From contig CM042087.1 of assembly GCA_023512835.1 (NCBI GenBank), forward strand, positions 11,631,715 to 11,695,714: a stretch of 64,000 nucleotides of DNA. The letters run 5' to 3'. Source of the DNA: Taxillus chinensis (Eukaryota > Streptophyta > Magnoliopsida > Santalales > Loranthaceae). The notes beneath the pieces were generated by a model. The model was not told where the DNA came from. It searched no databases and saw only the letters and a list, made by a program, of their open reading frames with translations. Shown here piece by piece: positions 32,320-44,216 of this stretch (position 1 is the stretch's first letter; the number at the start of each line of letters is the position of its first letter). A program made the translations under genes and the position numbers.

Positions 32320-33613
32320 TGATGGTCCCTTGGAGCCTAAAGGGGGGGGTGAATAGGCTCTTATTCGAACTCTTTCTTTTCTCTCAAGACACAAAGACTT
32401 ATCTAGTTTAAGTGATAATATCATCGGAAGATAACCAGATAGTGGAAGTATTTTGTTTTATTATCACAAAGTGATTACAACAAAATAGAAGCAAACACTC
32501 TCTTACACTCGTTTACAACTTTGAATTCACACACTAGCCAAGTGCCTTTTCTATTTTTGCACTTCTTCGCTCTAGCTCTCTCTTTTTTACAAGAAGTATA
32601 AGTATGAATATTTATACAAAACATTCCTAAGAGACAACCTTGGAACTTGAAGTTCCGGAATGCGTTCCGCACTAACTATCCCTTGGTAATCTATCCGCCT
32701 GTGACTCGCTGCGGATTCTGGAGCTCAAGATCTTGGATTCGAAGAGTATAAGTGTCTTTGTGAGTTCCGAGATACAATTAAGGTTGTGTCCACATATCCG
32801 GATGATCCACGTGTAAGATTCTTCTTGTTCTAAATGCATTCTTCTTACATCGGGACAAGACGAGCTGATAACTTTAAATGCGGTTTCATTTGAGCGATGT
32901 CTTCTTGGTCCGTGTAATTTTCCTTACTCCGTAGTTAATGAAGCTCGAACCTTACTCCGTGTCGTGGTTGCTTATTCCGTATCTATTCAAGTACTAGAAT
33001 CCTTAGTCCGTGTCGCGCTTCCTCACTCCGCATGTAAGTTCCTTACTCCGTATGTAAGTTTCTTACTCCGTATGTAAGTTCCTTACTCCGTGTGTAAGTT
33101 CCTTACTCCGTGTGTAAGTTCCTTACTCCGTATGTAAGTTCCTTACTCCGTGTGTAAGTTCCTTACTCCGTGTGTAAGTTCCTTACTCCGTGTGTAAGTT
33201 CCTTACTCCGTATGTAAGTTCCTTACTCCGTATGTAAGTTCCTTACTCCGTGTGTAAGTTCCTTACTCCGTATGTAAGTTCCTTACTCCGTATGTAAGTT
33301 CCTTACTCCGGGCGAGTAATAAGTCCGGATTCCTTACTCCGCATCTATTTTCCTTACTCCGCACTTATTTTCCTTACTCCGCACTTATTTTCCTTACTCC
33401 GCACTTATTGTTACTTGGTTATTTACCAAGTGTTTGACGACACTAACTCTTGTCCGGATCAGGATTATGTATCCTGTCCTTAGCTTTGCTCTCACGAGTG
33501 CATCTTTGGATTAGTGACATACCTTCTGCAATGATCAAATAAACACAAAAGATCTCAGATCAAATTACATAAGGCTTTAACGGCATTATCCAAATTCTGG
33601 GTTTGATCCAACA
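32320..33613 (-). repeat. 5' LTR of Copia #2
   Basis: 1294 bp, matching 20631-21927 except at a limited set of sites, most of them CAG, CTG or G-run positions. TATAAATA is at 32609-32616 (minus). The 20-bp array is at 33023-33302. Confidence 0.95.
33023..33302 (-). repeat. 14 x 20-bp tandem array in the Copia #2 5' LTR
   Basis: Same unit and same count (14) as 21339-21618, with the variant units in the same order. The array therefore predates this insertion. Confidence 0.95.
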
Positions 33614-33618
33614 GTCCC

Positions 33619-34745
33619 ATTCTATATAAGCGAAATCATGACATGGTGTTATTGCGATGTGTGGCAAAAGAAGAGTCAACACAGATAATGAAAGAAGTGC
33701 ACGAAGGGGAATGCGGTTCACATGCAAATGGACATGTATTAACAAGACAAATCATGTAAATGGGCTATTATTGGGTCACCATGGAAAAAGATTGTACTGA
33801 GTATGTGCGCAAATGCCTCAAGTGTCAAATTTATGGCGATAAGATCCAAGTACCTCCGTCCAAGCTACATGTGATGGTTTCCCCATGGCCCTTCTCGCTC
33901 TGAGGTATCGACGTTATCGGACCAATATTTCCGAAAGCATCCAATGGTCACCGTTTCATCTTAGTGGCCATTGATTATTTCACCAAGTGGGTAGAAGTAA
34001 AGATCATATGCTAATGTCACACAAGATGTGGTGCTTAAATTTCTGTGGAACAACATCATATGTCGATACGGGCTTCCCGAGCAGATCATAAAGGACAATG
34101 CCGCCAATTTGAATAGTCGGATGATGGATAGTTTGTGTGACAAATACAAAATTCAACATCACAACTCGACACCCTATCTTCCCCAAGATGAATGGAGCCG
34201 ATTGAGGCAGCTAATAAGAATATCAAGAATATCATTAGGAAGATGACGGAAACATACAAAGATTTGCACGAGAAACTACCCTATGCTTTGCATGCTTATC
34301 GCACCTCTATACGTACGTCAACCGGGGCCACTCCTTTTTCTTTAGTCTACGTATGGAAGCGCTTTTACCTGTCGAAGTGGAGATACCTTCCCTTCGAGTA
34401 CTCAATGATGCTCGAATCGAAGAAGTAGAGTGGGTCCAAAGCCGTTATGAACAATTGAATTTAATTGAGGGGCAAATGCTCAAGAACCATCCCGCAAAGG
34501 TCGGTTATATCAAGAAAGACAATAAAAAAGGTGAAGCCCAAAAGTTTTCAAACAAGGTGACCTCATCCTCAAGAAGATCTTACCAATTCAACACGACCAT
34601 AGAGGCAAGTGGACTCCCAATTATGAAGGCCCATATGTGGTGAAGAAAGCATTCTCAGGAGGTGCCTTAATCCTTGCCCTGAATGGATGGTGATGAGCTC
34701 CCTAACTCAGTGAATAGCGATGCGGTGAAAAAGTTTTATGCTTAA
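33619..34745 (+). pseudogene. pol: Integrase of the Tat element
   Basis: Zinc-binding part: HEGECGSHANGHV near 33695, then CLKCQIYGD near 33808. Core: GIDVIGPIFPKASNGH (first Asp, near 33910), AIDYFTKWVEV, then frameshifts, IIKDNAANLNSRMMD (second Asp, 34090) and IEAANKNIKNIIRKM (Glu, 34195). C-terminal part: YALHAYRTSIRTSTGATPF and LNDARIEEVEWVQSRYEQL. The end KKFYA with TAA at 34743-34745 is typical for Tat pol. Two stops and several shifts make it inactive. It continues the RNase H frame at 20630 once Copia #2 is removed. Confidence 0.88.
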
Positions 34746-36523
34746 CTCTCTTATCCAAATGGGGAGTTGCCTAATCGTTTTTCCTATACATGGAAGGAAT
34801 AAAGCATGACAGCAATGAGCGGACTTGGTGAAAACCCGAAAGGGCACCAACGGTAAAATATAAAGCTCCAACAATAAACAAAGAAGCGAACAAAGGCGGA
34901 CTTGGTGAAAACCTGAAAGGGCACTAAGGGTAAAATACAAAGCCAAAAACAAATCCTGAAGGGCGAAATCAGTAAGAATCTAGAAAGATCAAGACCACAT
35001 GAAACAGGGTCCTTTGCAAACAATGGAAACAGCACCATCTAAAAACAGCAGTTGCAAACGGTGGAAGACTTGGTCAAACCTGAGGTATACTTGAATCAAA
35101 TTTGTACATTATGTTTTTAAAGACTTGTAATTTTGTTTATCGGATTATAACAAGGGGCACCTTCTATGGTATAAATATGTTTTGTGGAATTAAATCGACA
35201 AAAATCTCTTTTTATTTCCCCTACTCATGTTTCATCGTCTTCATGTCACATTTAATTAGAACATTTTAAATCCCCAAGAGTTACTTTGGTGTTACCTTAT
35301 GAGTAGGGCCAAACTCAAACCTCAAACAAGTTAAACTCCTTAACATAGAGTGCCAATATCTCAACGGAGTACCAACATCCCCAACGGAGTCGTCAAGTCA
35401 TGCTCCTCAATGCAACGGCTAAGTCAAACAAGCCCTCTAGCTAAGAGTACCAAGATCTCCCAAACAAGATGGAAAGGTTTCCTCAACCAAAAAAAAAAGA
35501 GTTCCCTAACAAGTTGGATGTCAGTCAAACTCTCCAGCCATATTGAGAATAAACCCCCAGCCCATATTAGGTCCTTGGCAATACATTTCATTCACTATGC
35601 CTCCCCTGCATACACCACATTGCATTCCATGCATCATTGCATACTTTCAGCATTTTTTGCAATTTCAGGAACATCATCGCCTCTAAAGATCCCAAGAACT
35701 CATCCGCAACAAGCTTCTCATCAAGCCCTACTAGCTTCCTTTGTTTAACTCTACAAGAATTTCTTTACAATTTCCCAAGCTCTAAAAGCACCCTTTGAGA
35801 CTCAAACAAACTTCCTCTCTTTTCGGTAACCTCGTAAGAGCGATCTCATTGAGTGAACTCGTAGAGGGAGCCCATATACCTTCTTCAACAATCATGCACC
35901 CTTGTCTAGGCCTTGGATACCTTTTCAATTCTTGTTAGGCTTCGGAAGCCTTTTCCATTCCTGTTAGGCCTTGGATGCTTTTTCCCATTTTGCTAGGCCT
36001 TGGATGCCTTTTCAATTCGCCAGGCCTTAGACGCCTTTCAATTCTTGATTAGGCCTTAGATGCCTTTTCAATTCATAATAGGCCTTAGTTGCCTTTTCAA
36101 TTTCCTCAGGCCTTAGATGCCTTTTTTAATTTCTATCAAGCCTTAGATGCCTTTTCAATTCTTGTCGGGCCTAGATTCCTATTCAATTCTTGTCACGCCT
36201 TAGATACCCCTTTTAATTTCTATCAGGCCTTAGATGCATTCTCAATTCCTATCAAGCCTTGATGCCTTTTAAATTATGTCAGGCCTTAAATGCCTTTTTA
36301 ATTCGTCGGACGTTAAATGCCTTTTCATTTTCTGGTCAGCCTTAGATGCCCCTTTGAACTCCCATCAAGCCCTATATGCCTTTTTCCATTCCTATTAGGC
36401 CTTAGATGCCTCGTCAAAATTGTTCAAATTCCACCGGCCTTAGAAGCCTCTTTTTTCATTCTTGGGGAGAGACCCAACCATAACTCCCTATTTTTGTACA
36501 CTATTTGTCTACAAACAATGCAC
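34746..36523 (+). other. Tat 3' untranslated region with decayed tandem repeats
   Basis: No ORF. Two copies of GGTGAAAACCCGAAAGGGCA-type sequence (about 34828 and 34900) are a feature I associate with Tat 3' regions. From about 35910 to 36450 there are roughly 15 diverged units of about 35 bp around AGGCCTTAGATGCCTTTTCA. Confidence 0.7.
35910..36450 (+). repeat. Degenerate tandem repeats (about 35 bp) in the Tat 3' region
   Basis: Repeated core AGGCCTTAGATGCCTTTTCA with substitutions and spacing changes between units. Divergence indicates an old array. Confidence 0.82.
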
Positions 36524-36536
36524 AAAGAGGGGCAGC
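36524..36536 (+). promoter_or_regulatory. Polypurine tract of the Tat element
   Basis: AAAGAGGGGCAGC precedes TATTGGATCCC, the altered start (expected TGTTGG) of the LTR. Confidence 0.8.
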
Positions 36537-37855
36537 TATTGGATCCCATTTTGTCCGAGTTGGACATACATATTCATTTTTAGCTTTATATTATTCCATA
36601 TTGGTCATTCATTTTGTATGATAAATAAAGAGATGTGGATCGTTAATTTAAAGGGTGTGACGTTAATTATATAACAAAAAAAGCATAAAATAAGAAAATA
36701 AGAAAATTCCAAAATCAAAAACATTTTTAGAGCCGGTTGTATGTCTACATTTTTATTTTTCAAACAACATTTTCTGCACAAAAAAAAACCAACGGTCACG
36801 GCACTGTTCCAACGGTCATGGTACTGTTCCAACGGTCACGACACTATTTCCAACGGCTATATTCTCTACCAACGACCACTTTTCCACCCTATAAATACAC
36901 CCTCATTCCTCTCCTTCACTCACACAATTTCCACTCTACCACTCCTCAAACTCTCTTCTTCAATTCTCCACGATTTTTGCCTCCTCTTCTGCGAAAATGG
37001 CTAACCGGATGACGTGCGTGTCGACGTGCTAGTGCTGGTGTGCACTATTGTGTATCCTATGATGGGCGGCGCTTTCATACCCTTACTTGCTTTCATCATC
37101 CTCTTGTATGTAATGGCAATAGCTACAGAATATATTTTAGGTTGAACCATATAATATCTCCACCACGGAGTCCTAAATAAATTACAGTTTGCATGTTTTT
37201 GTGTTATATGTGGGTGTATATATATACATATATAGGTTAAATAAATAAATAAAACCATCTTAACGATCATCAGTGGGGAAAAAAAAATGTGAGCAGTACC
37301 ATGACACTATTCAAGTTACTGTTTCCATGAACAATACCCGCACCCTTTATTTGACTTAATAATAATAATAATCATAAAAATAAAAATAGAAGTCTCACAT
37401 TGAAAGTTTTGCAAAAACTTCCTCCCCATGACTCTTATATAAAGGGGTCCTCTCCCCCCTTCCAAAACACCAACACCATCAAATACACATAACTCTAAAA
37501 AAGAGTAGAGTGAAAAATTAACTGCGGCTCTAAAAGAGAATTGCGGTTATAGTCAAATTAATCTTTTTCCTTCTTTTGTAGAAAAGGAGGCATTCGGGAG
37601 AAAGGCGCCCCTGGTCCACTATATTTCAGGTTTTTATTATTATTTTGTGTAGTAAATTAGTAATTAGTTTGTAATTAAATTTAAGATAATTGGTTAGTTA
37701 GTTTTTTTTAAACTTAAGATAATTTCAATTAGTTAATTTTAACATATTTAGTTTCACCCTTATATCCCCTTTTATACTATTCTATTATTAAATTTTTAAT
37801 AATGAATAACAATAATAGGATTAATAATAATAATAATAATAATAATGATACTAAC

Positions 37856-37887
<32 letters not shown>

Positions 37888-40800
37888 TAATAAGCTTTAG
37901 ATATTAAATATATTTACATCAACAATAATCACAATAATAACATTCAATAATTGCATTAATAATAAGAATACTCATAACACAATTATCATAACAATAATAA
38001 TTCAATTACTTAAATAATTGTGTTAATAATATTAACATCATAATTATAAGTAAACTTAAAATATTAAAATAATATTTAATAATAATGACGCGTAGTAAAA
38101 ATCTTAAAATATTAAATTAATAATAATAATAACACAAAACATTAACGCTAAGGTCATGCTACCGAATAGATATTTCTCACTCTATTCGGGGCTAACCTCA
38201 ATCACACAGGTACGGGTCTTTACACAAGTCTAGGCCACCACTCCACCCTCCACCTCAAACCCTAGCTCCCCGCTTATAAAACCCCAACCCTTAATCAATC
38301 AATCTCTCTCCTCTCTCTAGTTAACTCCTCTCGCCCAACAAAAAATCCAGATGCACCACCTTCCTCTTCCTCTCAACTCAATCTCCCCCAAAAATCCAAG
38401 CTCGCCATCCCTCCGGCCGGCCCAAAAACAAAAGTAGATTAACATCGCTTCTTCTCTCTCGTTGGTTCCCCTGGCAGAAAAAAAACTAGAACCCAAACTC
38501 TCCATCCCCCTCCATCCGTAAAAATCTCACCCAAAACCATCCTCCCCTTGGCCGTAACCCACCACCGGCCATCGACCCTTTCTCAATATCACCTCTCCAA
38601 TCAAGCCACCCCTCATCCCTAACCTCCACGTTTAAAGACCCCACCCATGAAGCCCATCACCAAAGCCTTTTCCCACAACGCCGAAAGCAGACACCTCCCC
38701 TTTGTTCCCCTCGACCGGCACCATACTTGCCGGTCACCGTGGAGCGCAGACGCCACCGCCACGGTGTTTGGTTTCATGGTCACCACGGGAAAGGCGGAGG
38801 ACTCCCGGATTCATTCCAAGTCATCACGATAACTAGGCAGAGGCCCCAAGGAGGCATCGAAGACATCTAGAAGACACCGAGGGCACTGTTCGCCATCATC
38901 GTCACTCGGTGGGAAGCCGGCACATAGGACACCCGCCTCATTGACGAGCTCAGTTCGAGGAGGAAGAAGACTTTTCTTTTGAGCGTGGTGGTTTTTTGTT
39001 TGCTTACGTTGTTTTGTCTTTGGATCTTCGTTTTCTCATTGTGTGTCTCGTTCGTTTTGCGAGGATTAGCCTCATCCCTCGTGTGTTATCTTTGCTATGT
39101 ATTGTCTTATTTATGCCGTTTTGTTTTATGGATTCTTGTCTCCGTGTCTATAGGTTCGTTTTTATTACTTCTTTCTTCCCTTTTGAGTACCGTTTTTTAA
39201 TAACAGAAATGGGTATGACTTATCCAAACCGGCTTTCTTGTGTTTCCCCTTTGTTTGTGTTTATGATGTGTTGATTCTCGTGGACAATAGCCATTGGGTA
39301 TGGTCTTTTATCGTTCTTCATATACGTTATGTCATCCGGGTTTGCGTGGTCACTTCGGTGTTCCTTATGGTTTTAAAAGTAAGAGGTTGTTTGTGTGAAT
39401 GTTTGCGTTTGCATTCTCATTAGCCTTTGCCTTCGAGTGCATACTATGTAGTTGGGTTTTGTGTCGAAAAGAAGATCGAGTGATTAGAAGGTTGGGGCTT
39501 ATTTTCTTGTATCGGCATTCGGAGTTTTGGTTTCGGTTTTGCTTCCTTGCCTTCTAGTTTTGTTTTTTTTTTTTTTCGTTTCTTTTGTCATCTCGGGTTT
39601 GTGATTGGGTTTGATGGCCTGATTTGCCCACCCGCTGGTTACGGGGATTACATGATGCGGTTCTAATCTATTTCTTGTCCGGTTTATCAATCTATTTGTT
39701 CAAGACTTTAGCCTATAGTTCGTAGGTCCCTTTTTCCAAGAAAGAAACAAGATCTGGATTTGTTTCTATTTATTCAAAGCAAGTCTTTTTTTTTTTGCAT
39801 CAAAATACCATCTGGGTTTGTTTTTGTTTGTTTCCAACATTGTTGACGGGTTTGGGCGTATCAGTGCAAGTCTCTGTTTGTTTTCTGGTTTATTTTTTTT
39901 TTAGTGTTATTTTTTACTCCGATGGACCATAGGGTGATGTTAGTTTGGTCCATTTGTAATTTTGTAACCGTAAGTGTGTAGCCCAACTGGTGTTGTAATA
40001 TTGTAAATGGATTTTAAAAAAAAAAAAAAAAAAAAAAGAAGGGGAAAGGAAAGAGAGAAAAAGTAGAAAAAAAGAGAGAGCAAAAAAAAGTGAGGATGTT
40101 TTTACTTTGATGTATGTCACAATCACACACAATGCATTTCTGTTTATTTGTTTTTAATTCGTATTTTTTAACACAAAAAAAACCATTTTCCAAATTTTAA
40201 AAAAGAATTTTTTTTCTAAAAATCAAAGAAAAGAAAAAAAAGTTTTCCAAACAAATGAAAATTGCTTAAAAAAACAAATTTTTTCATAAAAACATTTTTT
40301 TCAAGTATGAAAAAAAAAAACTTCTTTTCTTAATTGGACACACTCAAAAACAAAAAAAACAAAATCTTTTCTTAAATACCAAAATGTTTTCTATAACAAA
40401 AAAAACCTTTTTAAACTTAAAACTTTTTTCATTTGCTTAGGATTTTCAAATACTTGGGTTTTTCAACACTTTTGTTTTCTTTTATCATTAGTAGCGTGCG
40501 ATTTAGAAATAAACAAATTCAATTTTGGCCTTTCTTTAGATTTAAGTTTTAGCTTTAAAATTTAGAGTTCCCTTTAGTGGTCGAGAATGAAATTGGGTTT
40601 AATTTTGAACTTTAACAAAGAATGTAGAGAGAAAAAAAAAATTGCTAGAACTCCCTTAGATGCTTAGGACAAATTGAACTTCATTTCAACTTTAACAAAC
40701 AACTTAGAAAATATGTAAATTTTAGATCATATGTAAATTTCACATCACCTAAAACTAGTTAATCTTAAAATAATTTAAACAAATTAGAAACCTCCCAATT

Positions 40801-41026
40801 TTAAGATAGGTACCGAAAGGGCGTCGGGGGTGTTAATTCCTCCCCACGCGTAATAAACTCCCGAGCCCATCCTCTAGCGGCCTTAGATCAATTCTCCTTT
40901 AGGTGGCCAACCGCACTCCAAAACGGTTGGTGGCGACTCCATAATTTTCATTACCATTCGGATGAAGGTTGAGGGGAACCACACCCCAAAAGCGGTTTTC
41001 CTCCCGGACGAAATCCGGTGATGACA
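36537..41026 (+). repeat. 3' LTR of the Tat element (about 4.49 kb)
   Basis: The start TATTGGATCCCATTTTGTCC and end AAATCCGGTGATGACA match the ends of the reversed solo LTR at 44217-47048 and the start of the LTR at 63518. It is AT-rich with a long (AAT)n run (about 37820-37890) and T/A homopolymer stretches near 40000-40400. It has TATA boxes at 36889-36897, 37436-37444 and about 38273-38280, so promoter position is unclear. A 9-bp hairpin is at 38162-38189. Small ORFs inside show no family resemblance. Confidence 0.75.
37820..37890. repeat. (AAT)n microsatellite in the Tat LTR
   Basis: About 20 AAT or near-AAT units, in a stretch from 37620 to 38130 that is almost entirely A and T. Confidence 0.92.
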
Positions 41027-44000
41027 AACCTAGGAAACCTATATCCCCTGTTTGTGCTCCGCATAATAGTGTCTGCTCCATTTGTCGAGAAATAGGCTAT
41101 TATCACTTATGAATGTTGGAGCTATCCGGTGACTAGCTTTGTAATCAAGTTTATTTTAATAAAGATCAGTTCATCAAAAAAGGGTTTTTCAAGCAAATCT
41201 AAATCTAAATATCAAAGGAGTAACTCTCGCAAGAAAACCCAAATAAAGAAGCAACTAACACCAATAAAGTAAAGTCAACTTGGAAAGAAAGTTCCCAACA
41301 AAGCTAAAATCCAGAATTATTGATAACGTTGTTGTTTCTCCTAACCACCAAAAACAAGATTGAGCACCAAAAGTTTAAACTTGTTGTCTTACAGAGCACC
41401 TCTCGAATGCATTGCGGATCACTTGAAGTTAAAGATCAATCAAAGCAAGTGGATCCTCGATAGGGAGGTCACCGGACATATGACGGGTGATCAATCCTTG
41501 CTCGTAGAAGTTTCACGACAAATGAGGCCCATCTATATCATATGGCGACAACAAAGAATGGTAAGATCATAGGGTATGGCACTTTAGCTAACGGTTGTGT
41601 ATCAATTACTAAAGTTGCACTAGTGAAGGTTTAAAGCATGTCTAGTTGAGTGTCAAGAATTTATGTGACAAAGGATTTTGGTCTCCCTTTTATGTCCAAC
41701 ATCTACACAGTTTAGGAAAAACTTATCAGGAGATATTAAGTTATCCGAATTAAGAGATGGGGACATATACTTGGTGGACTTAATAAATAATTCTCTCGAC
41801 CAAGTATGCTTCTCCAACTAAAGCATTAGATTAAGAAAGTTGGCTATGCACAAGCGTTGCAGTTCATTTAAATTTTAAAACGTTATCTAAACTAACATTG
41901 CTTGACTTGGTAAATGGTCTGCTTTAACATAAATACTCGAGACTCGCTGTAACAATGCTAACTCAATAAGCATATCAAACATAGCTAAATACAAATCGGT
42001 TAATTAAATAACCTACACCATTACAACTTCTTCAAATGGACCTTTGTGGTCCCATTTCAGTACTTCTTTCCTAATGCGAGATATACTGAGCTATCAATGA
42101 TTCACCAGGTATACATGGGTTATGTTCCCGAAGTCGAAGGATCAAACCTTTCAACATCTCGTAATCTCTTCAACCTGGACAAAAATTCACAAGGACTAAG
42201 TATTAAATGCATCGTGAGGATCATGGTACGTAATTTGACTTTTCCGATATTATATCATATTATTTTACTCAGGCATTCAGTGATAACTTCACAACATTAC
42301 TCCACAACAAATGAGTTGTCGAGCGTGAAGAATCACACTTTACCGTCGGTGTATCGATGTTAGCAGGGAAAAGCTTCCTCGCCCATAAAATAAGCCAGTC
42401 CACCGCATGCCATGTTCAAAATACTTAACTCTTATCAATAAGTGTTACCGCGAAACACCCTATGAGATATGCAGAGGCAGTAGTTCGTCAATCTCTCATT
42501 TCAAAGCTTTTAGTGTGATCGCTATGTGTTAAACAACGGCAAAGAGGCCTGAGTAGATTTGTTTAATCCAATGATAGGATCTTTCGGATATTCGGACATA
42601 ATGCTGTGCGTTATCGCATCTTCAATAAAAACATTTAACAGCTTGAAGAATCTATCCATGTTGATTTTGATGAATCTAACCTTGATTGGTCAAGTATAAG
42701 ATCTTCAAATTCAAATGTGCAGAAACATACTTGGACAAGCATTGATTATTCTCTACCAACATGTTCCTATTAATACACTTCATTTAATCACTACACCAAA
42801 GAAGCAAGTTAAGAAATGTCACCGATGATGCTTTCAAGATTCTGACTCGGTGGCTTCCACTTAACTTCTGGACAAATTAATACGGACATCCATAACACCT
42901 GAGAACTTTCCAGCCCATCCGGACTAGCGAAAATTACTCGAGTCACACGGCCGGTTAACGCCAAAGTACTTCCTGAACCTGCTCATCATACGTATACAAC
43001 TAGCTCAGAGAAGCCCACCAGCCGGGTACAAGATCCACCCAATCTAGCAGAGCTTCAAATCGTTAACTATTCACCACCACTTGCGCAGAACTATAGGTGG
43101 ACTCGAAACCACCCATCAGATCAAGTGATCGTGATCCTACCTATCGAGTAAAGAACGGTGCGCTACCTCCAACTTCGTGTTCTACTCTTGTTTTTCTATC
43201 ACAGATAGAGCCAAAGGTGATGGATGAAGCCTTCAGATTCAAACTGGATGTACGCCATGAAGAAAGCTTATTCACCAAGAGGAACGTAAGTGTGGACGTT
43301 AAATATTCGAAGGTCGAGGTCGCAACAAGTCATCGGAGTCAAATGAGTGTTCCGAAACAAACTAGATACTAATGGCATAGTAACTGAACAAAGCACGACC
43401 GGTAGCCAAAGGATATCGTCAAGAAGTTAAGGTTTTGATTACGACGAAAGCTTTGCTCCAAAGAAATTTTGCATCGAGGCGATCCGAATGTTCTCGTGTA
43501 CGCTTCATACGAAAACTTCCACAGCCTTATCAATGGACGGCCAAGAGCGCTTTTCTAAATGGAATCTTCAAGAGGAGGCTTTATACGAACAACTCGTGAT
43601 TTGTCAACACAAGCGTTAAACATATATTATAACCACAAGCCTCAGACGGACGTTGTGCTCCAAGAGCCCTGCATTTATTACATTGTCGCACCTTGCTCGA
43701 ACATAATTTTAAAAGGTAAGATAGATACCACATTATTCCTATGGAAAGAGAAGTGGTCATTCTCTCGATCGTACAAATATACGTGGACGATATCATTTTC
43801 GGGATCCCCGAATTCGAAGCTTGTAAGCTAGCTCATGGGGTCGATGACCGGCAAGTTCGAAATGAGCATGATGGGAGTAACTATCATACTTCCTTGGAAT
43901 AGAAGTTAAACAAATGAAGGCCGGAATCTTCATCAACCAAGCTAAGTACACACGAGATTTAATTAAGTTCTAATACAAAATTCAACTCCCCCGAGAAAAC

Positions 44001-44216
44001 TCCCATAACAAGCCAAGCATGGGTTGGGATCCCGATCTTAATCGTAAAACCGCAATGTGATCGAATACATGTGGATGATAGGATCATCGTTGTACCCATG
44101 TTAGCCAAGTCACCCAAATATTATGCTTGTAACTTACATTTGTGTAAGATGACGTTAAATCCCAAAGCAGTCACACACATTGCTCATATAAAACGGATAT
44201 CGTGGGTATCTAAAGG
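41027..44216 (+). pseudogene. Copia #3, gag 3' end through RT, heavily decayed
   Basis: Homologous to Copia #2 but on the plus strand. A zinc knuckle CSICREIGYYH at 41073-41105 continues after a 1-base insertion as YECW. Protease-like stretch: SKWILDREVTGHMTGDQSLL (41435-41500), with Asp kept but the Ser-Gly after it changed. Later pieces include FTRYTWVMFPKSKDQTF-like integrase sequence (about 42095-42150), SGHSFSRSYKYTW-like RT sequence near 43760 and HIKRISWVSKG near 44180, where a solo Tat LTR interrupts it. Frames change constantly. The oldest recognisable element in the window. Confidence 0.75.

Larger units (their letters stand above)
20631..33613 (-). mobile_element. Copia #2, complete Sirevirus-like retrotransposon with accessory C48 ORF
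   Basis: Flanked by a perfect 5-bp duplication GTCCC (20626-20630 and 33614-33618). On the minus strand: 5' LTR (33613-32320), tRNA-iMet-type primer site, gag from 32261, pol to 26483, a 1.7-kb non-coding gap, the accessory ORF (24823-22071), polypurine tract and 3' LTR (21927-20631). The LTRs are 1294 and 1297 bp and carry equal 14-unit arrays, so insertion is fairly recent. Yet gag, pol and the accessory ORF contain many single-base indels, a disproportionate share of them at CAG/CTG sites. The element sits in the Tat coding region between RNase H and integrase. Confidence 0.95.
19983..41026 (+). mobile_element. Tat-lineage Gypsy element, 3' part, interrupted by Copia #2
   Basis: After removing Copia #2 (20631-33613, duplication GTCCC) the remaining order is: second (archaeal-type) RNase H, integrase, a long 3' untranslated region with tandem repeats, a polypurine tract (36524-36536) and a 4.49-kb LTR (36537-41026). 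A second RNase H is diagnostic for the Tat lineage (Ogre, Retand). The 5' half lies outside the window to the left, cut off by the LTR ending at 19982. On the right the LTR end GATGACA abuts an old Copia gag fragment. Confidence 0.82.

Noticed and set aside
38647..38832. Possible small host gene in a C-rich stretch of the Tat LTR
   Set aside because: Short, without domain or start context, and inside an LTR defined by matching ends. It could be captured sequence but nothing supports it.
40930..40945. GGTGGCGACTCC as a Tat primer binding site (tRNA-Arg-like)
   Set aside because: The same sequence lies inside the solo LTR (44300-44312 reversed), whose target duplication shows the LTR end is about 90 bp farther on. 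It is an LTR motif, not a primer site here.
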